From the NCBI RefSeq assembly GCF_016638705.1, contig NZ_CP067341.1:2855501-2919500 (forward strand): a stretch of 64,000 bases of DNA, given 5' to 3'. The notes below the pieces were generated by a model. That model saw nothing but the letters and a program-made list of their open reading frames with translations. It made no database searches and had not been told where the DNA came from. Made by a program: the position numbers and the translations under genes. Shown in pieces: positions 51,283 through 62,383 of the stretch. The stretch is from Lysinibacillus agricola. Lineage in GTDB: Bacteria > Bacillota > Bacilli > Bacillales_A > Planococcaceae. The first letter of the stretch is position 1, and each line of letters begins with the position of its first letter.

Positions 51283-54200
51283 TTACAGCTTAAAATAAAC
51301 AGTAACTTTTTCATCAAACACTTCTGTCTCTATATATCGTTCACCCTGATCTTCACTCACATAATGAATATCATTTAACAACACATTGGCCTTTAGTAAC
51401 GATTCATGCTGTTGGATGATAGTTATTGCTTTGGCACTTCCAGCAATCGAAATCGATACATACTGCTCAACAGGAAGTTTCCATTTTTTTCGTGTATCTT
51501 GAATTGTGCGAATTAGTTCTCTAATTTGGCCTTCCTCAAGTAAGCTAGTTGTCAGCTGAACATTTAAAAGGACTCGACATGAAGCATCTTCGGCTAAGAT
51601 GTAATGGTCCTTTACAATGGATTCAGTTAGCACGTGTGCTTTTAACAATGTCACCTGTTCCCCATCAATCGTTAACTCAACTGAACCTGTTCGTTGTAAA
51701 TTATTTTTCTCTTCATCATTTAATTGCACTACGTAATCTTTTACTTTGTTCACTTTTGGTCCAAATGCTGCACCTGCCGTTTTAAAATTAAGCTTATAAT
51801 GAACGGTTTCATATGCTGAGAAGTCATTTGTCCAAATGCATTCTTTTATATTTAATTCTTCTTTCACGAGCTCGCTATATGGTTGATAATCTGTTAGCTC
51901 ACCTTCAACAGAGGCAATGATTTCACTTAAAGGCTGCTTTACCTTGATTCCTTGACTATTTCGTATGCTGCGGCCTAGTTCTACGATTGATAAAATATTC
52001 GCCATTTCTTTCTCAAGCTTAGCATTTACGAGCGCTTCATTATATGTTGGGTAATTTTGTAAATGTACACTTTTTCCACATAATTGTCGATATAAATCCT
52101 CGGCAATAAATGGTGTGAAAGGTGCTAGCAATTGACAAATTGTTGATAGTAGCTCATACAGCGTACTAAAGGCACCTCGTTTATCCTCTGACAGACCATT
52201 TGCCCAAAATCTTGCTCGAGAGCGACGGATATACCAGTTACTTAGCTCTTCCACAAGCTTACCGATTTCACGTGTTGCCTGTGTAAATTGATAATCATCC
52301 ATAGATTTTGTCACAAGCTGAATTGTATGATGTAATCGAGACAGTATCCAATGATCTAATTTTGTACGTGTACCAGTTTTGTTAGCATCGTACTGGAAGC
52401 CATCTATTTCTGCATATAGCTGATAAAATTTGAACGTATTATCAAGTGTATCAACTAGCTTTGATTTCGCATCCATCACAATCTTCTTAGAAAAACGTTT
52501 AGGATTCCAAGGAGAACTGTCTACTAAGAACGCCCATCTTAAAGCATCTGCTCCGTACTGCTCTATCAGTTCAACTGGCTCTAATGCATTTCCTTTACTT
52601 TTCGACATTTTCTGTCCATGCTCATCTAAAACATGCCCTAAAGAAAGTACATTTTTATAAGGTGCTTTACCAGTAAATAATGTCGAAACAGCTAATAGAC
52701 TATAGAAAAAGCCTCGTGTTTGGTCAATACCTTCGATGACAACATCGGCAGGGAACTGATTGTTAAATGTATCAAGATTTCCAAAAGGATAATGATGCTG
52801 AGCAAACGGCATTGAACCACTGTCAAACCATACATCTATCACTTCAGGTGTACGTTCCATATCACCCTTACATGTTGGACAAGTACAAACAACCTCATCG
52901 ATATACGGCTTATGAAGCTCGATGTCATGTAAAGTGCCCTTCGCTAACTTTTTTAAAGAAGCAATACTATTTGGTGCCTCTTCATGTCCACAATCCTGAC
53001 AAACCCAGACATTGAGCGGTGTACCCCAATAACGATTTCGGCTAATATTCCAGTCCACTAAGTTTTCTAAAAAGTTGCCAAATCTACCGTGCTTAATGTG
53101 ATCAGGATACCATGTAACTTGTTCATTATTTTGTAAAAGTTTATCTTTCATTGTAGACATGTTGATAAACCAGCTGTCAGTCGCGTAATAAAGCAATGGT
53201 GAATCACAGCGCCAGCAATGAGGGTAGCTATGCTCATATTTTTCCTTATCAAACAATAGCTCATCTTTAGCAAGCATTTTGATAATATCGACATCACAAT
53301 CTTTCACAAATCTACCAGCAAGCTCTGGAACCTCTTCTGTATAACAACCTTTCAAATCAACAACATTGACAAACGATAGCCCATTTTGCTGAACCGTTTT
53401 ATAATCGTCCTCCCCATAGGCAGGCGCAATATGGACGATTCCAGTTCCACTATTCTCTGTAACGTAATCCGCTAGTACAACGACATGCCCTTTATCAACG
53501 GTTACGTATGAAAAAGGTGGAATGTACGATACACCTTCAAATTCATGCCCATTATGCTCACTTAATATTTCAACGGGTGCAGTAAAAACCTTTTCCACTA
53601 ATGATTTTGCCAAGATATATACTTTATCGTGCTGTTTCACTCGAACATACACAAGCTTAGGATTCATAGCCAATGCAACATTAGCAGGTAATGTCCATGG
53701 AGTCGTTGTCCAGCCAAGAAAATACTCATCTTTATCCTTCAATTTAAACATTGCCGTGACAGATAAATCCTTTACATCCTTATAGCCTTGTGCAACCTCA
53801 TGAGAGCTTAATGATGTTTGACAGCTAGGGCAATACGGTGAAACGCGGTGCCCCTTATATAAAAGCTTTTCCTTGTGCACATGACTTAAAATATTCCAAA
53901 CAGACTCAATGTAATCATTGCTAAGCGTTAAATATGGATCATCCATGTCAATCCAATAGCCAAGCTGCTCTGTAAAGGAGCGCCACTTCTTCTCATAGGT
54001 AAAGACACTTCCCTTACACTCTTGAATAAATTGTTCGACACCATATTTCTCAATTTCTTGCTTGCCAGAGATACCTAGCTTTTTTTCCACGCCTAACTCT
54101 ACAGGCAAACCATGTGTATCCCAGCCAGCTTTACGCTCAACCAAATAACCTTGCATCGTTTTATAACGAGCCACGACATCTTTAATCGTTCTACCAAATG

Positions 54201-54372
54201 CGTGACCAACGTGTGGTAATCCATTTGCTGTTGGCGGTCCTTCATAAAATACAAAAGGCTTATTGTTAGAACGGTTCGCAACAGATGCCTGGAACGTTCC
54301 TTCCTGTTCCCACAACTGACGAACCCTCATTTCCCTTTCTACAGTCGTTTCTTTTTTCTCTTCAACTTGCAT
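51283..54372 (-). CDS. ileS: Isoleucyl-tRNA synthetase, type 2
   Basis: A 1029-residue class I synthetase charging tRNA-Ile. The HIGH-type motif is HVGHAFG, followed by [10 protein letters not shown], the editing domain ([16 protein letters not shown]) and the KMSKS motif in [17 protein letters not shown]. Length and the signature fit the eukaryote-like type 2 enzymes, which are naturally less sensitive to mupirocin. The start at 54372 has GGAGGGAATTAC. A T-box, terminator and strong promoter lie upstream. Confidence 0.95.
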   Translation of the reverse strand: MQVEEKKETTVEREMRVRQLWEQEGTFQASVANRSNNKPFVFYEGPPTANGLPHVGHAFGRTIKDVVARYKTMQGYLVERKAGWDTHGLPVELGVEKKLGISGKQEIEKYGVEQFIQECKGSVFTYEKKWRSFTEQLGYWIDMDDPYLTLSNDYIESVWNILSHVHKEKLLYKGHRVSPYCPSCQTSLSSHEVAQGYKDVKDLSVTAMFKLKDKDEYFLGWTTTPWTLPANVALAMNPKLVYVRVKQHDKVYILAKSLVEKVFTAPVEILSEHNGHEFEGVSYIPPFSYVTVDKGHVVVLADYVTENSGTGIVHIAPAYGEDDYKTVQQNGLSFVNVVDLKGCYTEEVPELAGRFVKDCDVDIIKMLAKDELLFDKEKYEHSYPHCWRCDSPLLYYATDSWFINMSTMKDKLLQNNEQVTWYPDHIKHGRFGNFLENLVDWNISRNRYWGTPLNVWVCQDCGHEEAPNSIASLKKLAKGTLHDIELHKPYIDEVVCTCPTCKGDMERTPEVIDVWFDSGSMPFAQHHYPFGNLDTFNNQFPADVVIEGIDQTRGFFYSLLAVSTLFTGKAPYKNVLSLGHVLDEHGQKMSKSKGNALEPVELIEQYGADALRWAFLVDSSPWNPKRFSKKIVMDAKSKLVDTLDNTFKFYQLYAEIDGFQYDANKTGTRTKLDHWILSRLHHTIQLVTKSMDDYQFTQATREIGKLVEELSNWYIRRSRARFWANGLSEDKRGAFSTLYELLSTICQLLAPFTPFIAEDLYRQLCGKSVHLQNYPTYNEALVNAKLEKEMANILSIVELGRSIRNSQGIKVKQPLSEIIASVEGELTDYQPYSELVKEELNIKECIWTNDFSAYETVHYKLNFKTAGAAFGPKVNKVKDYVVQLNDEEKNNLQRTGSVELTIDGEQVTLLKAHVLTESIVKDHYILAEDASCRVLLNVQLTTSLLEEGQIRELIRTIQDTRKKWKLPVEQYVSISIAGSAKAITIIQQHESLLKANVLLNDIHYVSEDQGERYIETEVFDEKVTVYFKL

Positions 54373-54409
54373 GTAATTCCCTCCTATACAATACGTATAA
54401 AAGGCATAC

Positions 54410-54655
54410 AAAAACCCCGTCCCAAGCAAGGGACGGGGTTAACCGCGAATACCACCCTAATTCTATTGAAACAGCGTTCAATAGCACTTAGCAACGTACA
54501 ATCATACGTGTTCTTTTTAACGGTAGACACCCGAATCGGCTTACTATGTTCAGCCAATCTTCTCAGAGAGGATCTTCATGTAACACTTGCACACCGACTT
54601 CCACCATTATGTCGGCTCTCTGTAGAACAAAATGAAACATTACTCTTTCTCATCA
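54410..54655 (-). promoter_or_regulatory. T-box leader with terminator, ileS
   Basis: On the minus strand the leader runs from about 54655, through Stem I, to the conserved T-box AGGGTGGTATTCGCGG (54458-54443), which pairs with uncharged tRNA. The terminator AACCCCGTCCC TTGC TTGGGACGGGGTT (54440-54410) follows. A GAAGATC segment near 54577 offers an ATC isoleucine specifier. Uncharged tRNA-Ile should favour readthrough into ileS. Confidence 0.93.
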
Positions 54656-54683
54656 ACGAATTTGTATGCTTTTATTGTCATTC

Positions 54684-54712
54684 ATCTTAACAAACTAATT
54701 TTTGTCTGTCAA
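54684..54712 (-). promoter_or_regulatory. Sigma-A promoter of ileS
   Basis: On the minus strand a perfect TTGACA (54712-54707), a 17-base spacer and TAAGAT (54689-54684), just upstream of the T-box leader. Confidence 0.8.
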
Positions 54713-54817
54713 TAATTTCAAAGCACTAAAATTGGTAGTGATTTCCTTATAATTCATCGAGACATGTTTCGATGCTTTTATGAAGAGCTGCGAGCTTAGG
54801 CTTTCCATTTGTTTTAA

Positions 54818-55351
54818 TATAAAAGCTTTGATGTACTTGGCTGGAATAAATGGGAGGGCGACGGCACAACAGAGGTCGTGACAGTAGGATTGTATCAACA
54901 ATTGCAATGTACATGGAATTTTAATGTAGCTCCTGAAAAATTGCTTCGTGAAATTTCATTAGAGGATTTTGATGCACTAGCGATTCCTGGAGGCTTTGAG
55001 GAGGCAGGGCTTTATGCTGATGCCTTTAGTGACGAATTTCAGGCAGTTGTTCGTCATTTCGATGAACACAAAAAACCGATTGCTACGGTTTGTGTAGCTT
55101 CCCTTATTTTAGGTCATAGCGGAGTACTACATAATCGAAAAGCTACTACTTATAATCATCCAACAAGTAAACGATTAGCACAGCTACAATCCTATGGTGC
55201 AGACATCGTCAACGAACGAATTGTTCAAACTGGACATATTATTACATCCTCCAATCCCGGCACTGCATTCGACGTTGCATTTAGCTTTCTGGAAATGCTG
55301 ACATCTGAGGAAAATGCAAAAAAGGTAAAGGATTTAATGGGGTTTAATTAA
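54818..55351 (+). pseudogene. DJ-1/PfpI-family protein gene lacking its N-terminus
   Basis: The frame is open from 54818 and reads SFDVLGWNKWEGDGTTEVVT, then LAIPGGFEEAGLYADAFSDE and the nucleophile-elbow region IATVCVASLILGHSGVL with its Cys, and ends in KVKDLMGFN. It is a DJ-1/PfpI fold, but the first beta strand and helix (about 25 residues) are missing: a stop (TAA) precedes the frame and no start with a ribosome-binding site exists until an internal ATG-less region. Translation from a GTG at 54878 would give 157 residues lacking strand 1. Probably a pseudogene; the ileS promoter region lies where its 5' end should be. Confidence 0.65.
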
Positions 55352-55354
55352 TTG

Positions 55355-55395
55355 AAAGAAGCTGTCTCAAAGCGTTAAATTGGGACAGCTTCTTT
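55355..55395. terminator. Bidirectional terminator
   Basis: AAAGAAGCTGTC.CA/TG.GACAGCTTCTTT between the DJ-1-like remnant and the LysR gene. Its right arm lies within the last codons of the LysR gene. Confidence 0.75.
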
Positions 55396-56251
55396 CCATT
55401 TTATTTGATAATAAATGTTGTAACTTCGATCCAAATTCTTTGCTTTTTGTAACCAATGAAATGGTTCTTGTTCTTCCAAAATTATTAATTGGTAAGGCAA
55501 AAAGCTGAAGATGACCAATATTTTTTGCCATTAGCTCTGGTACAATCGTAATCCCCATTCCAGAGGTCACAGCCCCCAAAATAAAATCGCCAAAGTTCAC
55601 TTCACTTATAATATTTGGTTTATAGCCAAGTGCTTGTATTTGTTCTACTATATCCTTTCTTGAATCACAAGGAGCCTGATGAACAATAAGCGGCTCCTCA
55701 CACAATTCTGCAAGGTCAACTGCTGGCCTTGAATTAAAACGATGGTTCAAAGGAAACACAGCATAGTAAGGTTCCGTAAACAATTCGCAACTCCACAAAG
55801 ATTCTCCCGTATATTTTGCATCCACAAAGACTGCATCAAGTCTACCTTTTTGTAAAGATTGCAACAGTTCATTTGAAGTATTTTGAATCATTAAGGTTAT
55901 AGGTCGATCTAGTAGCTTAAGTTCATTCATTTTATTTGGCAAATAATAAGTGGCTAAGCTAGGTAGACCACCGATGGCAATTGGATTGCTCTGGTTAAAT
56001 TGCTGTAATTCTTCACGAATGGCAGCTAGTTCAGTAATAACTGGTGTAATTCGAGTGTAAAAACGTTCTCCAGCTTCTGTTAATTCGATACCAATGGATG
56101 TCCTATGAAATAGCTCGATGCCAAGATTATTCTCTAAGTTTCGTATATGTTTACTTAGTGCAGGTTGGGAAAGATTCGTGATTTGAGCAGCTTTAGAAAA
56201 ACTTTTTTGATTGGCAGCAGCAATAAAACTATGTAACCATTCTACATTCAT
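55367..56251 (-). CDS. LysR-family transcriptional regulator
   Basis: A 294-residue LysR regulator: an N-terminal winged helix (FIAAANQKSFSKAAQITNLSQPALSKHIRNLE) and a periplasmic-binding-like effector domain starting about residue 90 (NPIAIGGLPSLATYYLPNKM). The ATG at 56251 follows TAGGGAGGAATAC; a 20-residue longer frame exists but has no such site. It is divergent from an MFS gene, with two related palindromes in the gap, so it probably controls that gene and itself. Ligand unknown. Confidence 0.9.
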   Translation of the reverse strand: MNVEWLHSFIAAANQKSFSKAAQITNLSQPALSKHIRNLENNLGIELFHRTSIGIELTEAGERFYTRITPVITELAAIREELQQFNQSNPIAIGGLPSLATYYLPNKMNELKLLDRPITLMIQNTSNELLQSLQKGRLDAVFVDAKYTGESLWSCELFTEPYYAVFPLNHRFNSRPAVDLAELCEEPLIVHQAPCDSRKDIVEQIQALGYKPNIISEVNFGDFILGAVTSGMGITIVPELMAKNIGHLQLFALPINNFGRTRTISLVTKSKEFGSKLQHLLSNKMERSCPNLTL

Positions 56252-56268
56252 TGTATTCCTCCCTAACC

Positions 56269-56285
56269 TATAACGATTTGTTATA
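56269..56285. promoter_or_regulatory. Candidate LysR box 1
   Basis: TATAAC-GATTT-GTTATA, a perfect inverted repeat containing T-N11-A, just upstream of the LysR gene. Confidence 0.6.
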
Positions 56286-56356
56286 CCCTTATAAAATAGT
56301 GATTGTTCCATATTCAGCGTTTTTTAGTAACCTATTAAATATAGAAGGTGCTTCGA

Positions 56357-56375
56357 TTATAACATATTGTTATAA
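56357..56375. promoter_or_regulatory. Candidate LysR box 2
   Basis: TTATAACA-TAT-TGTTATAA, a perfect inverted repeat sharing TATAAC/GTTATA with box 1, placed about 55 bases before the MFS start. Confidence 0.6.
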
Positions 56376-56427
56376 GTTATCTAATCGACAAAATACTTAG
56401 CATCTTTACTATATGGAGGTTCAATAA

Positions 56428-57570
56428 ATGAAAAATGTTTTATTATTATCCTTTGGCATGTTTGCCTTGGGCTTTGATGCCTATGTGATTGCAGGGCTTC
56501 TCCCAGGAATTAGCGATACGTATCAAAAAAGTACATCACAAGTCGGCCAGGCTGTGAGCATTTTTACTTTGTTTTACGCAATCTCAGCGCCGTTTTTTTC
56601 TTCTTTACTTGCAGGAAAACCAATAAAAAAAATCTTATTAGGGTCAATGCTTATCTTCACAATAGCGAATAGCATCACTGCTTTAGCGCCGACCTTTTCT
56701 ATTCTTCTACTATCGAGAGCAATTGCAGGGACAGGGGCTGGTTTATTTTCACCATTAGCCGTAGCAGCCTCTTCAAAGTTCGTTTCTAGTGAAAAGAGAG
56801 GGAGAGCTCTAGGTTTGACAATTGGAGGAATGAGTATGGGAACAGTGCTTGGCGTTCCTTTAGGTATATATATATCCAACTTATTTGATTGGAAATTAAC
56901 GCTTTGGCTATTAGTTATGATCGGTGTAATTGCTGTTTTATGTATGTATATTTTCCTGCCCGATTTCCCAACAACGCCTCCCCCTGCACTTAACGAACGA
57001 TTAAAGATGTTCCTAGATAAAAGAGTAACTATAACTGTATGTATAACATTTTTCGCCAGTGTTGCTAGCCTTGGATTGTACACATATCTATCTCCCCTAT
57101 TAGAGGAAATGGCAGGCTCCAGTAACTTAACGATATATCTTTGGGCATGGGGATTCGGTGGCTTGGTTGGAAGTATAATGATTGGTTACTTAATCGACTA
57201 TTTCGGGAAACCAAAAACTTTAGTTACAATCATTTTATTCACTTTAACTCTATCCATTATTTGTATACCATTAATGATTCACTTACCGATATTAAAATAC
57301 TTACCGTTCTTTGTCTGGGGAGCAATGGGTTGGGCATGCCAAGCACCTCAACAACATATTTTACTCTCCTATCAGCCGAATAACGGAAGTTCGGCAGTAG
57401 CATTAAACAGTTCTGTAAATTATTTAGGTAGTGCAATAGGTGCAAGTTTAGGTGGGATTGCATTGTCCTTACAGATGGGAACAATAACATTGATTTATTT
57501 TGCGATAATCTCAATGTCATTCGCAATTTGTTTACAGTTTTATAGTATGAAGAAGAAATTTAGCGTATAA
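56428..57570 (+). CDS. MFS transporter (DHA1 type)
   Basis: A 380-residue, 12-helix exporter of the DHA1/AraJ type: helix 1 LSFGMFALGFDAYVIAGLLP, loop 2-3 with AGKPIKKILLG, and motif C in helix 5 (GLTIGGMSMGTVLGVPLGIY). The second half is shorter than in many MFS proteins but complete. TATGGAGGTTC precedes the ATG. It is controlled, by inference, by the divergent LysR regulator. The substrate is unknown. Confidence 0.9.
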   Translation: MKNVLLLSFGMFALGFDAYVIAGLLPGISDTYQKSTSQVGQAVSIFTLFYAISAPFFSSLLAGKPIKKILLGSMLIFTIANSITALAPTFSILLLSRAIAGTGAGLFSPLAVAASSKFVSSEKRGRALGLTIGGMSMGTVLGVPLGIYISNLFDWKLTLWLLVMIGVIAVLCMYIFLPDFPTTPPPALNERLKMFLDKRVTITVCITFFASVASLGLYTYLSPLLEEMAGSSNLTIYLWAWGFGGLVGSIMIGYLIDYFGKPKTLVTIILFTLTLSIICIPLMIHLPILKYLPFFVWGAMGWACQAPQQHILLSYQPNNGSSAVALNSSVNYLGSAIGASLGGIALSLQMGTITLIYFAIISMSFAICLQFYSMKKKFSV

Positions 57571-57589
57571 ATGGATTTAAAAATTGCGG

Positions 57590-57757
57590 CTCTAATCGTC
57601 TATTTGATGATTCTATCCATCACTTCGATGGTTAGAGTCGCAACTTTGATGGCTCAATTCATCAATTTGACGCTTCCATTAACCACTTTGGTGGTTCTAT
57701 CCGTCATTTCGGCAGTTCAATCCATCATTTTAGCGTTTCTATCCACGATTTCGAAGG
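57590..57757. repeat. Array of 21-bp tandem repeats (8 units)
   Basis: Eight diverged units such as TTCTATCCGTCATTTCGGCAG and TTCTATCCACGATTTCGAAGG, sharing the consensus of the array at 26464-26694. It fills the gap between the converging MFS and YcdB-like genes and ends one base before the latter's stop codon. Confidence 0.85.
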
Positions 57758-57758
57758 T

Positions 57759-59165
57759 CTATACATTACTGACAATAATTTCGCCAGTTGTTGCATCAAT
57801 ATACCGAATAGGTAATCTAGTATGTCGATCACAAGCTTGATAGACAAGTTGATAAGACTCTATTTCATCATCGTAATTTTTGTCCCAAGTCAATTGGAAA
57901 TCGACATTTTCTAGAAATTGAAGATATGCTTTTTCCAAAGAGATAGCTGGCACTGGAGGTATTTGGCTAAGTTCATCCAAATCAAAATTCGGTCCATTAT
58001 AATGATCAATCAGACCTGTCGTACGATTAACAACAATGATCACCATATCAAAAATAATTATACCTTGATTACGGGCTTGGAATATAAAGGATTCTGATTC
58101 TCTTTCATCCTCTTCCTCATCTCCTCGAATTAATCGTTGAAGATAAGGATAGTAGTCAGGAATTATTTTTAGTAAAAAGTCTATTGCTTTTTGATAACAT
58201 GCTTCGTGATTAAGCTGTAGATTTCCTAAGCGTTTATGCATCCATCCAAAGCTATTTATTTTACCAGTTTTTATTGAAATAAAAGCTTTTACTGTATCTT
58301 CTGATTGCATTTTAAAAAAGCTGTTCATCGATAAATCTTTTTCTTTCATCTCCCAATTCCGCTTACGCCAAACAATCCCTTGATCTGCTCCTCTATCTAC
58401 TTCTCGAATAAGCTCCAGATCATCTGTTATACCAATAATATCTTCATTCGTAAATTCATTGGTCATTAAGTTAGCTGGCAAAGGAGGCAAAGCAGCATAA
58501 CTTTCAGGTACATTTTCATCATGAAGTATCGTTAATGTTGGGTCTAATGCATCTGCTTTAAAATTTAGAAATGAATTTACCTCATACACGAGATGAAGTC
58601 CATCTTTCTTCACATTGTAAATATCTCGTGATAATTTTGTTATCACTAGTTGTAACGCCAATGTATTCCGCACATATTCTATCAGAGCTTCCTTCGAAAC
58701 TAACTTTGAAGGTATTTCAGGGCTCGTTTTCACTCCGTAGTAACTAAATCTAACAATATTTCCCAAGAAATCAACATCAATAAAACAACCAGCATGTGCT
58801 AATGGTACATCCATAACAAACTGTTCAAAATAAAAACTTTCTACACACGACAGTTTTTTTATTTGAGAACATGTTAAGTCTTTTAATGCTTCTGGATAAT
58901 GACTCAGTAAAAATTGTTCCGCACTTCTTCTTTTTTCCTCAATAGATAAAGAATCAGCTTCTGACACAATATCATTCGTTTCAATTGATAAGTGTATGAG
59001 GTGACCGGTGCAATCTAACTCAACAGTCATACTTTCATCCTGTTGTTCATTCACCCAAGAGAACATCACTCTTTCGTCATCAGAATATTCTTCTATGATA
59101 AGCTCATAGTGACTTGGTAATGAAACAATGGATAAAGCCCGTTCTTTTAGTTCATCTTTTTGCAA
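57759..59165 (-). CDS. YcdB/YcdC repeat-domain protein
   Basis: A 468-residue protein made of PepSY-like YcdB/YcdC units (about residues 60-240 and 290-468), each with a segment like FYFEQFVMDVPLAHAGCFIDVD or IIVVNRTTGLIDHYNGPNFD. No signal peptide is visible, unlike many relatives, suggesting a cytoplasmic location. I chose TTG at 59165 because AAGGAGGGC lies 7 bases upstream. Monocistronic. Function unknown; the family is commonly found in sporeformers. Confidence 0.75.
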   Translation of the reverse strand: MQKDELKERALSIVSLPSHYELIIEEYSDDERVMFSWVNEQQDESMTVELDCTGHLIHLSIETNDIVSEADSLSIEEKRRSAEQFLLSHYPEALKDLTCSQIKKLSCVESFYFEQFVMDVPLAHAGCFIDVDFLGNIVRFSYYGVKTSPEIPSKLVSKEALIEYVRNTLALQLVITKLSRDIYNVKKDGLHLVYEVNSFLNFKADALDPTLTILHDENVPESYAALPPLPANLMTNEFTNEDIIGITDDLELIREVDRGADQGIVWRKRNWEMKEKDLSMNSFFKMQSEDTVKAFISIKTGKINSFGWMHKRLGNLQLNHEACYQKAIDFLLKIIPDYYPYLQRLIRGDEEEDERESESFIFQARNQGIIIFDMVIIVVNRTTGLIDHYNGPNFDLDELSQIPPVPAISLEKAYLQFLENVDFQLTWDKNYDDEIESYQLVYQACDRHTRLPIRYIDATTGEIIVSNV

Positions 59166-59201
59166 ACTAAAGCCCTCCTTACAAATATTTTTATGTATAG
59201 A

Positions 59202-59236
59202 CAAAAACCGATCTCCTAAGAGATCGGTTTTTTATT
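59202..59236. terminator. Terminator of acnA
   Basis: AAAACCGATCTC CTAA GAGATCGGTTTT, with T runs on both strands, lies between acnA and the downstream YcdB-like gene. Confidence 0.88.
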
Positions 59237-59245
59237 TTTAAATGA

Positions 59246-61951
59246 TTACTGAGCAGCTTTCGCGCGAAGAACCATTTGTAGGATACCACCGTGACGGTAG
59301 TAGTCTACTTCTACTTCTGAGTCGAAACGAGCTAAAGCTTGGAAAGTTTTAACTGATCCGTCTTCAGATTTAGCAGTTACTGTTAAGATTTCACGTGGTT
59401 TCACGTTGTCAGTAATGTTAACAGAGATTTCTTCTTTACCAGTTAAGCCTAAAGTATCAGCTGATTCACCTTGCATGAATTGAAGTGGAAGAACACCCAT
59501 CATTACTAAGTTAGAACGGTGGATACGCTCGTAAGATTGTGCGATAACTGTTTTGATACCAAGTAAGTTAGTACCTTTAGCAGCCCAGTCACGAGAAGAA
59601 CCCATACCATAGTCGTTACCAGCAAGTACTACTAAGCCAGTACCTTGCTCTTGGTATTTCATACATGCGTCATAGATGTACTCTACTTCACCTGTTGGCC
59701 AGTAAGTAGTGAAACCACCTTCTGTACCAGGAGCAACTTGGTTACGGATACGGATGTTTGCAAATGTACCACGCATCATAACTTCGTGGTTACCACGACG
59801 AGAACCGTATGAGTTGAAGTCACGGATTGCAACACCGTTTTCGATTAAATATTTACCTGCAGGTGTTTCTTTACCGATTGCACCAGCTGGTGAAATATGG
59901 TCAGTTGTAATTGAGTCACCGAACTTCGCCATAATGCGTAAGCCATCTAAGCCTTTAATAGCTTCTGGTTCTTTTGCAAGACCTTGGAAGAATGGTGGGT
60001 TTTGGATGTAAGTTGATTTGTCATCAAATGTGTATAGAGACTCAGTTGATGTTTCAATTGCATTCCATTTTTCGTTCGCTGTGAATACAGTTTCGTATTC
60101 TTTTTGGAATAATTCACGGTTAACTACAGTACCTAATACTGCGTTAACTTCTTCAGTTGAAGGCCAGATATCAGCGAAGAATACTTCGTTGCCATCTTTG
60201 TCTTTACCGAATGAATCTTTTTGTAGGTCAACATCCACAGTACCAGCAAGTGCATAAGCAACAACAAGTGGTGGTGAAGCTAAGTAGTTAGCTTTTACAA
60301 GTGGGTGTACACGGCCTTCGAAGTTACGGTTACCAGAAAGAACTGAAGTTACGAATAAGTCGTTCTCTTTGATAGCGTCTTCGATTTCAGGAAGTAATGG
60401 ACCTGAGTTACCGATACATGTTGTACAACCGTAACCTACAGTGTTGAAACCGATTTGGTCAAGGTAAGCTTGTAAACCTGAATCTTCAAGGTAACCAGTT
60501 ACTACTTTAGAACCTGGTGCTAAAGAAGTTTTTACCCATTTAGGCACAGTTAGACCTTTTTCTACAGCTTTTTTCGCAACTAAGCCCGCAGCGATTAATA
60601 CGTATGGGTTAGATGTATTTGTACAAGAAGTGATTGCAGCGATTGCTACAGCACCTGTTGGGATTTCTACATCACCTTCAGCGAATTTAGCTACAGAAGT
60701 TTTTGCGAATTCATCTTCAGTTAAACCGAAACCTTGTGTACCTTGTGGTGCCACTACTGCTTCTTTGTAACGAGTACGCATTTGAGATAGTGGAATTAAG
60801 TCTTGTGGACGTTTTGGACCAGAAAGGTTTGGTTCGATATCAGCTAAGTTTACTTCTAATACGTCAGTGTAAACTGGCTCTAAAGTTGGATCGAAGAACA
60901 TGTGGTTAGACTTTAAGTAAGATTCTACAACCGCGATGTGCTCTTCGTCACGACCAGTTAAACGCATGTAGTTTAATGATTCTTCGTCAATTGCGAAGAA
61001 ACCACATGTAGCACCATATTCAGGAGCCATGTTAGAGATTGTCGCACGGTCAGCTAGTGGTAATTTAGTTACGCCAGGTCCGAAGAACTCAACGAATTTA
61101 CCAACTACGCCACGTTGACGTAATACTTGAGTTACTTTTAATGCTAAGTCAGTAGCAGTAGTTCCGTTTGGAAGATCGCCAACTAATTTAACACCGATAA
61201 CTTCTGGAATTGGGAAGTATGAAGGTTGACCAAGCATACCTGCTTCAGCTTCGATACCACCAACGCCCCATCCAAGAACGCCAAGACCGTTGATCATTGT
61301 TGTATGTGAGTCAGTACCTACTACTGAGTCAGGGAATGTTTCGAAAGTACCGTCAGCATTTTCGTTTACGTGTACAACTGGAGCTAAATACTCTAAGTTT
61401 ACTTGGTGAACGATACCAGTTGCTGGTGGTACAGCACGGAAGTTATTGTAAGCAGTTTGAGCCCATTTTAAGAAGTTATAACGCTCAGCGTTACGTTCGA
61501 ATTCTAGGTCCATGTTTGCTGCTAATGCAGATGCATTACCGTATTTGTCAACTTGTACTGAGTGGTCAATTACAAGGTCAACTGGAATAGCAGGGTTGAT
61601 TTTGCTTGGGTCGCCGCCCATTTCCTTCATTGCAGAACGAAGAGATGCAAGGTCAACTACTACTGGTACACCAGTAAAGTCTTGTAATACAACGCGAGAA
61701 GGTTTGAATGGTACTTCTGCTTCTGGATCTGCACCGTTACCCCATTTTGCTAATTCGTTTACGTGCTCTTCTTTGATAACATATGCATCATATTGACGTA
61801 AAACTGATTCTAATAATACTTTGATTGAGTAAGGAAGGTTTGAAACTTTTGCAACGCCAGCTTTTTCAATCGCAGCTAAGTCATAGTAATTATAAGTTTT
61901 ACCATTAACTTCGAATGATGCGCGGCTGTTGTGTAAATTACCTTGTGCCAT
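59246..61951 (-). CDS. acnA: Aconitate hydratase A
   Basis: A 901-residue TCA-cycle enzyme interconverting citrate and isocitrate through a [4Fe-4S] cluster. Cluster ligands lie in [11 protein letters not shown] and [11 protein letters not shown]. The swivel domain has [20 protein letters not shown] and [14 protein letters not shown]. It is the AcnA/CitB type, which in Bacillus also binds RNA when iron is low. AGGGGGATCC precedes the ATG. Codon use appears strongly biased, as for a highly expressed gene. Confidence 0.97.
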   Translation of the reverse strand: MAQGNLHNSRASFEVNGKTYNYYDLAAIEKAGVAKVSNLPYSIKVLLESVLRQYDAYVIKEEHVNELAKWGNGADPEAEVPFKPSRVVLQDFTGVPVVVDLASLRSAMKEMGGDPSKINPAIPVDLVIDHSVQVDKYGNASALAANMDLEFERNAERYNFLKWAQTAYNNFRAVPPATGIVHQVNLEYLAPVVHVNENADGTFETFPDSVVGTDSHTTMINGLGVLGWGVGGIEAEAGMLGQPSYFPIPEVIGVKLVGDLPNGTTATDLALKVTQVLRQRGVVGKFVEFFGPGVTKLPLADRATISNMAPEYGATCGFFAIDEESLNYMRLTGRDEEHIAVVESYLKSNHMFFDPTLEPVYTDVLEVNLADIEPNLSGPKRPQDLIPLSQMRTRYKEAVVAPQGTQGFGLTEDEFAKTSVAKFAEGDVEIPTGAVAIAAITSCTNTSNPYVLIAAGLVAKKAVEKGLTVPKWVKTSLAPGSKVVTGYLEDSGLQAYLDQIGFNTVGYGCTTCIGNSGPLLPEIEDAIKENDLFVTSVLSGNRNFEGRVHPLVKANYLASPPLVVAYALAGTVDVDLQKDSFGKDKDGNEVFFADIWPSTEEVNAVLGTVVNRELFQKEYETVFTANEKWNAIETSTESLYTFDDKSTYIQNPPFFQGLAKEPEAIKGLDGLRIMAKFGDSITTDHISPAGAIGKETPAGKYLIENGVAIRDFNSYGSRRGNHEVMMRGTFANIRIRNQVAPGTEGGFTTYWPTGEVEYIYDACMKYQEQGTGLVVLAGNDYGMGSSRDWAAKGTNLLGIKTVIAQSYERIHRSNLVMMGVLPLQFMQGESADTLGLTGKEEISVNITDNVKPREILTVTAKSEDGSVKTFQALARFDSEVEVDYYRHGGILQMVLRAKAAQ

Positions 61952-62025
61952 TTGCGGATCCCCCTAAATATCTTTTTGAAAAGGCCTAATTAAAATAAAT
62001 TTAAAGCATCTTTTCTCCAATACCC

Positions 62026-62054
62026 ATGATAACGCATTTATATTCATAAGTAAA
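62026..62054 (-). promoter_or_regulatory. Candidate promoter of acnA
   Basis: On the minus strand TTTACT (62054-62049), 17 bases, TATCAT (62031-62026), about 75 bases before the start codon. I did not find an unambiguous CcpC or CodY box. Confidence 0.45.
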
Positions 62055-62383
62055 TTACATTAATATTATCTTTTTCAATAAGCAATACTTATGACCTTGG
62101 TTTGTAGCCAAATGTATTTAATTTTTATGGGTGCATAACATCAAGGTTTTACAAATCGGAGATTTTTATACCTTCCTATTTAAATGTATTTAAATGTATT
62201 TAACTGGGGCGTTTTTTGGGGCTCTTTCTGGGGCGTACGTAGTTTTTTAAAAATAGTGCCCCACCTTATAAAATAGTATTTTTATAATAATAGTTCGGAC
62301 AGGTACGTTATATAGTAGAAATCTTAACAAAGAAAATAATTTACAACAACTAGTATTTTTTTATTGTTAATCAGGTCTCAAAA
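62055..62383. other. Intergenic stretch with repeated GGGGC blocks
   Basis: No gene is supported. ATTTAAATGT is repeated near 62180-62200, then TGGGGCG, TTGGGGCT and CTGGGGCG (62205-62235). In one plus frame these give NWGVFWGSFWGVRS. This could be the decayed 3' end of an integrase-like gene or an attachment region at the border of the AT-rich operon to the right. Confidence 0.4.
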
